This document shows, one piece after another, positions 6,667 through 8,594 of a DNA stretch of 8,594 nt. Each line of letters starts with the position of its first letter. Position 1 is the first letter of the stretch. The DNA comes from a bacterium (GTDB lineage Bacteria > SZUA-79 > Acidulodesulfobacterales > Acidulodesulfobacteraceae). The notes beneath the pieces are model-generated. The model was not told the DNA's origin. It did no database searches and was given only the letters and a program-made list of their open reading frames with translations. The position numbers and the translations under genes were made by a program. The stretch is taken from the NCBI GenBank assembly GCA_021794255.1, contig JAJYRF010000042.1:1-8594 (forward strand), written 5' to 3'.

Positions 6667-7347
6667 ATGAATGTTTTAGACAGGGAGCTTATAAATTTAA
6701 AAAAAAGCATAGTAGATATGAGCGAATTAGTTAATAATCAGCTAAGCAGAGCAACAAAATTTTTGTTCGAAAAAGATAAAACATTAGCCGAAACCGCTAT
6801 TCAGAATGATTTGCTAATAAATTCCATGGAAGTAAATATAAATGAAAATTGCATAAAACTTCTTGCATTATATCAGCCTGAAGCGGCAGACCTTATGTTT
6901 ATTACAACATCTATGAAAATTATTACCGACCTTGAAAGAATGGGTGATTTATGCGCTTCTATTTGTTATGTAGGATTAAAATTAACCGACGGAGAATCTT
7001 CATCTGAAGAATTTAAATGTATATATTCTTATTTTAAAGATGTTGCAGATAGAGGAGATGAAATGCTAAAGCTCGCTATTAAGATGTATGCCGACGGCGT
7101 TAAAGAGAATGTTGAACTTAAAGATATTATAATAAAAGATGAAAATATTATAGATGTTCTTTCCCATAAAATTATTGTAGATATTATAAATAATTCAATT
7201 AAACACTTCAGTTCATTAGAAAATAATATCACTTATATATTTATAGCAAGAAAATATGAAAGATTTGCCGACCATGCGCAAAAAATAATGGAACTTTTGT
7301 TATATATGGAATTAGGTAAAACTTTAAGAAATCTGCCTGAATTTTAA
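6667..7347 (+). CDS. phoU: Phosphate signalling regulator PhoU
   Basis: PhoU is a cytoplasmic helical protein that links the Pst transporter to the PhoR sensor kinase and damps the phosphate-starvation response when phosphate is plentiful. The 226-residue product (usual 215-240) shows the two-fold internal repeat of the family. The first three-helix bundle carries TDLERMGD (E90, D94) and the second carries ARKYERFADHA (E198, D202); these E/DxxxD pairs form the metal-binding sites. No membrane segment is present. The start is supported by AGGAGAAG at 6652-6659 with a 7-nt spacer, the clearest ribosome site in the pst locus. The gene directly follows pstB, the usual place. No PhoB or PhoR gene follows it; a permease of another family comes next. 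Confidence 0.94.
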   Translation: MNVLDRELINLKKSIVDMSELVNNQLSRATKFLFEKDKTLAETAIQNDLLINSMEVNINENCIKLLALYQPEAADLMFITTSMKIITDLERMGDLCASICYVGLKLTDGESSSEEFKCIYSYFKDVADRGDEMLKLAIKMYADGVKENVELKDIIIKDENIIDVLSHKIIVDIINNSIKHFSSLENNITYIFIARKYERFADHAQKIMELLLYMELGKTLRNLPEF

Positions 7348-7358
7348 AATTTTATAAT

Positions 7359-7378
7359 TTATAATTTATAAATTATAA
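7359..7378. repeat. 20-bp A/T palindrome after phoU
   Basis: TTATAATTTATAAATTATAA is a perfect palindrome 11 nt behind the phoU stop. It contains no G or C and no long T-tract follows, so it would be a poor intrinsic terminator. It may still act as a 3'-end structure or be chance in A/T DNA. Confidence 0.4.
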
Positions 7379-7487
7379 GTATATTTTAAAAGCACAATTA
7401 AATAAAGTAAAAGTTGCATTTCGCCGATTAAAATTTATAAATATTATAAATATATTTTATAATAGTATAATAATAATTGCATAATTA

Positions 7488-8327
7488 ATGAAAGAACTGA
7501 TAAATGCTTTTAGAAGAAATAAACTAGCGCTGTTTTCGCTCTTATTTATCCTATTAATTATTATTGCTGCTATATTTGCACCCTTCATAGCGCCGTATAA
7601 TCCTGATAAAATCAATGTAAATGCAATACTTTTACCGCCGAGTTTCAGCCACTGGCTTGGAACTGACCAGCTTGGAAGAGACGTGCTGTCCCGGCTCATA
7701 TATGGGAGCAGAATTTCAATAGAAGTAGGTTTTATAGCCGTCTCTATTTCATTGTTTATTGGAGTAATTATAGGCGCTTTTTCAGGATATTACAGCGGAA
7801 TAATAGACAGCATATTAATGAGATTTGTAGATATAATGCTTACATTTCCTTCTTTTTTTCTTATTCTTGCTATAAGCGCAATATTAAAACCGTCAATTAT
7901 AAATATTATGATAATTATAGGACTTACTTCATGGATGGGCGTTGCAAGAATAGTAAGAGCCGAATTTATACAAAACAGGCAGAAAGATTATGTTCTTGCT
8001 GCAAAAGCTTCGGGTGCTTCCGATTCGTATATTATTTTTTCTGAAATTTTGCCAAATTGTATAGCTCCTATATTAGTTTCGGCGACATTAGGCATTGCAG
8101 GGGCTATTTTAATTCAGGCATCTTTAGCTTTTCTCGGAATAGGCATAATGCCTCCTACCCCGAGCTGGGGCGGTATGCTTTCGAGAGGAAAAACCTATAT
8201 AATGATTGCATGGTGGCTGACTTTGTTTCCCGGAATTGCAATATTGATGACGGTATTAAGCTTTAATCTTATGGGAGAAGCCGTGAGAGACGCGCTTGAC
8301 CCGAGAATAAATAATAGTTTAAAATAG
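7488..8327 (+). CDS. OppC/DppC-type peptide or nickel ABC transporter permease
   Basis: This is an inner-membrane permease of the OppC/DppC/NikC group, normally paired with an OppB/DppB-type permease and two ATPases to import peptides, nickel or other solutes. The 279-residue product is of family-typical length. It begins with FRRNKLALFSLL and the first membrane helix (13-34), then the OppC-specific HWLGTDQLGRDVLSRLIYG (55-73). Helices follow near 78-100, 112-135, 137-155, 194-216 and 243-266, and the coupling loop LAAKASGAS...EILP (170-189) lies among them. The end, VRDALDPRI, is also typical. Substrate cannot be read from the permease alone. No Shine-Dalgarno sequence is visible. Two TATAAT hexamers (7458-7463, 7466-7471) lie 24 and 16 nt before the ATG, which would allow a very short leader. 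It is 140 nt behind phoU, and no partner permease, ATPase or binding protein is in the window. Its last 26 bases lie inside the terminal inverted repeat. Confidence 0.88.
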   Translation: MKELINAFRRNKLALFSLLFILLIIIAAIFAPFIAPYNPDKINVNAILLPPSFSHWLGTDQLGRDVLSRLIYGSRISIEVGFIAVSISLFIGVIIGAFSGYYSGIIDSILMRFVDIMLTFPSFFLILAISAILKPSIINIMIIIGLTSWMGVARIVRAEFIQNRQKDYVLAAKASGASDSYIIFSEILPNCIAPILVSATLGIAGAILIQASLAFLGIGIMPPTPSWGGMLSRGKTYIMIAWWLTLFPGIAILMTVLSFNLMGEAVRDALDPRINNSLK

Positions 8328-8594
8328 ATAGAAAAAAATAGATAAATAGAAAATTAAATAAATAATTAAATTAAACAAATAAAAATAAATAGATAAGTTA
8401 ATAAATAATTAAATTAAACAAATAAAAATAAATAGATAAGTTAATAAATAATTAAATTAAACAAATAAAAATAAATAGATAAGTTAATAAATAATTAACT
8501 TATCTATTTATTTTTATTTGTTTAATTTAATTATTTATTTAATTTTCTATTTATCTATTTTTTTCTATCTATTTTAAACTATTATTTATTCTCG
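8302..8594. repeat. Fold-back inverted repeat with 101-bp perfect arms
   Basis: Bases 8302-8402 are the exact reverse complement of 8494-8594. The left arm starts inside the last codons of the oppC-like gene and the right arm ends on the last base of the window. Between the arms are two further copies of the 43-bp repeat and a short loop. The closest pairing is 8443-8488 with 8494-8539, a 46-bp perfect stem with a 5-nt loop (8489-8493). Nothing else is encoded after 8327. It may be a genuine long hairpin, the start of an inverted duplication of the oppC region, or a contig end where assembly ran back on its own complementary strand. Confidence 0.95.
8360..8488. repeat. Three exact 43-bp tandem repeats
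   Basis: Units 8360-8402, 8403-8445 and 8446-8488 are identical, and a fourth partial copy (8489-8498) continues until the fold-back. Each unit is A/T except for one C and two G. There are no unique spacers, so this is not a CRISPR array. The right arm of the inverted repeat contains only one copy in the opposite orientation, so the structure is not symmetric. Confidence 0.93.

Noticed and set aside
7457..7699. 80-codon minus-strand open frame opposite the start of the oppC-like gene
   Set aside because: It is antisense to a well-supported permease reading frame, and its hydrophobic content mirrors that gene; no ribosome site is visible.
8360..8488. CRISPR array
   Set aside because: The 43-bp units are contiguous with no unique spacers, and no cas genes are present.

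Overview
The window is a very AT-rich bacterial segment with standard stop codons (six TAA, one TAG). It carries seven genes, all on the + strand: lpxC, then a complete phosphate-specific transport locus in the order pstS, pstC, pstA, pstB, phoU, then one OppC/DppC-type permease gene. lpxC implies an outer membrane with lipid A, and pstS has a lipoprotein signal, so the organism is a didermal (Gram-negative-type) bacterium. The strong A/T bias and long A/T-only spacers suggest a low-GC lineage. I cannot place it to a genus; a low-GC deltaproteobacterial-type group would be one guess.

Layout. Positions 91-1104 encode LpxC, closed by a strong intrinsic terminator at 1251-1307. Positions 1308-1866 are a long regulatory gap. 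It holds a small stretch of less AT-rich DNA, a five-unit 12-bp tandem array (1481-1536), and directly behind it six 11-bp direct repeats in perfect phase (1539-1604) that look like an extended PHO box. A roughly 240-nt A/T leader leads to the Shine-Dalgarno sequence of pstS. pstS (1867-2973) is followed by a perfect palindrome that may attenuate transcription (3063-3092). After another long gap come pstC (3382-4332), pstA (4435-5373), pstB (5660-6472) and phoU (6667-7347). A lone oppC-like gene (7488-8327) follows. The last 290 bases contain three 43-bp tandem repeats and a fold-back inverted repeat with 101-bp perfect arms. That repeat starts inside the last codons of oppC and runs to the final base of the window.

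How the genes work together. PstS captures phosphate outside the inner membrane, PstC and PstA form the channel, and PstB hydrolyses ATP to drive import. PhoU couples the transporter to a PhoR/PhoB-type two-component system, which is not encoded here. The repeat array upstream of pstS is the obvious candidate binding site for that response regulator. The pst genes are not tightly packed (gaps of 408, 102, 286 and 194 nt). The three membrane-permease genes lack a visible Shine-Dalgarno sequence while the other four genes have one. I found no wholly new gene system. The most notable items are the six-unit PHO-like array and the terminal fold-back structure, which is either a real long hairpin/inverted duplication or an assembly end artefact.
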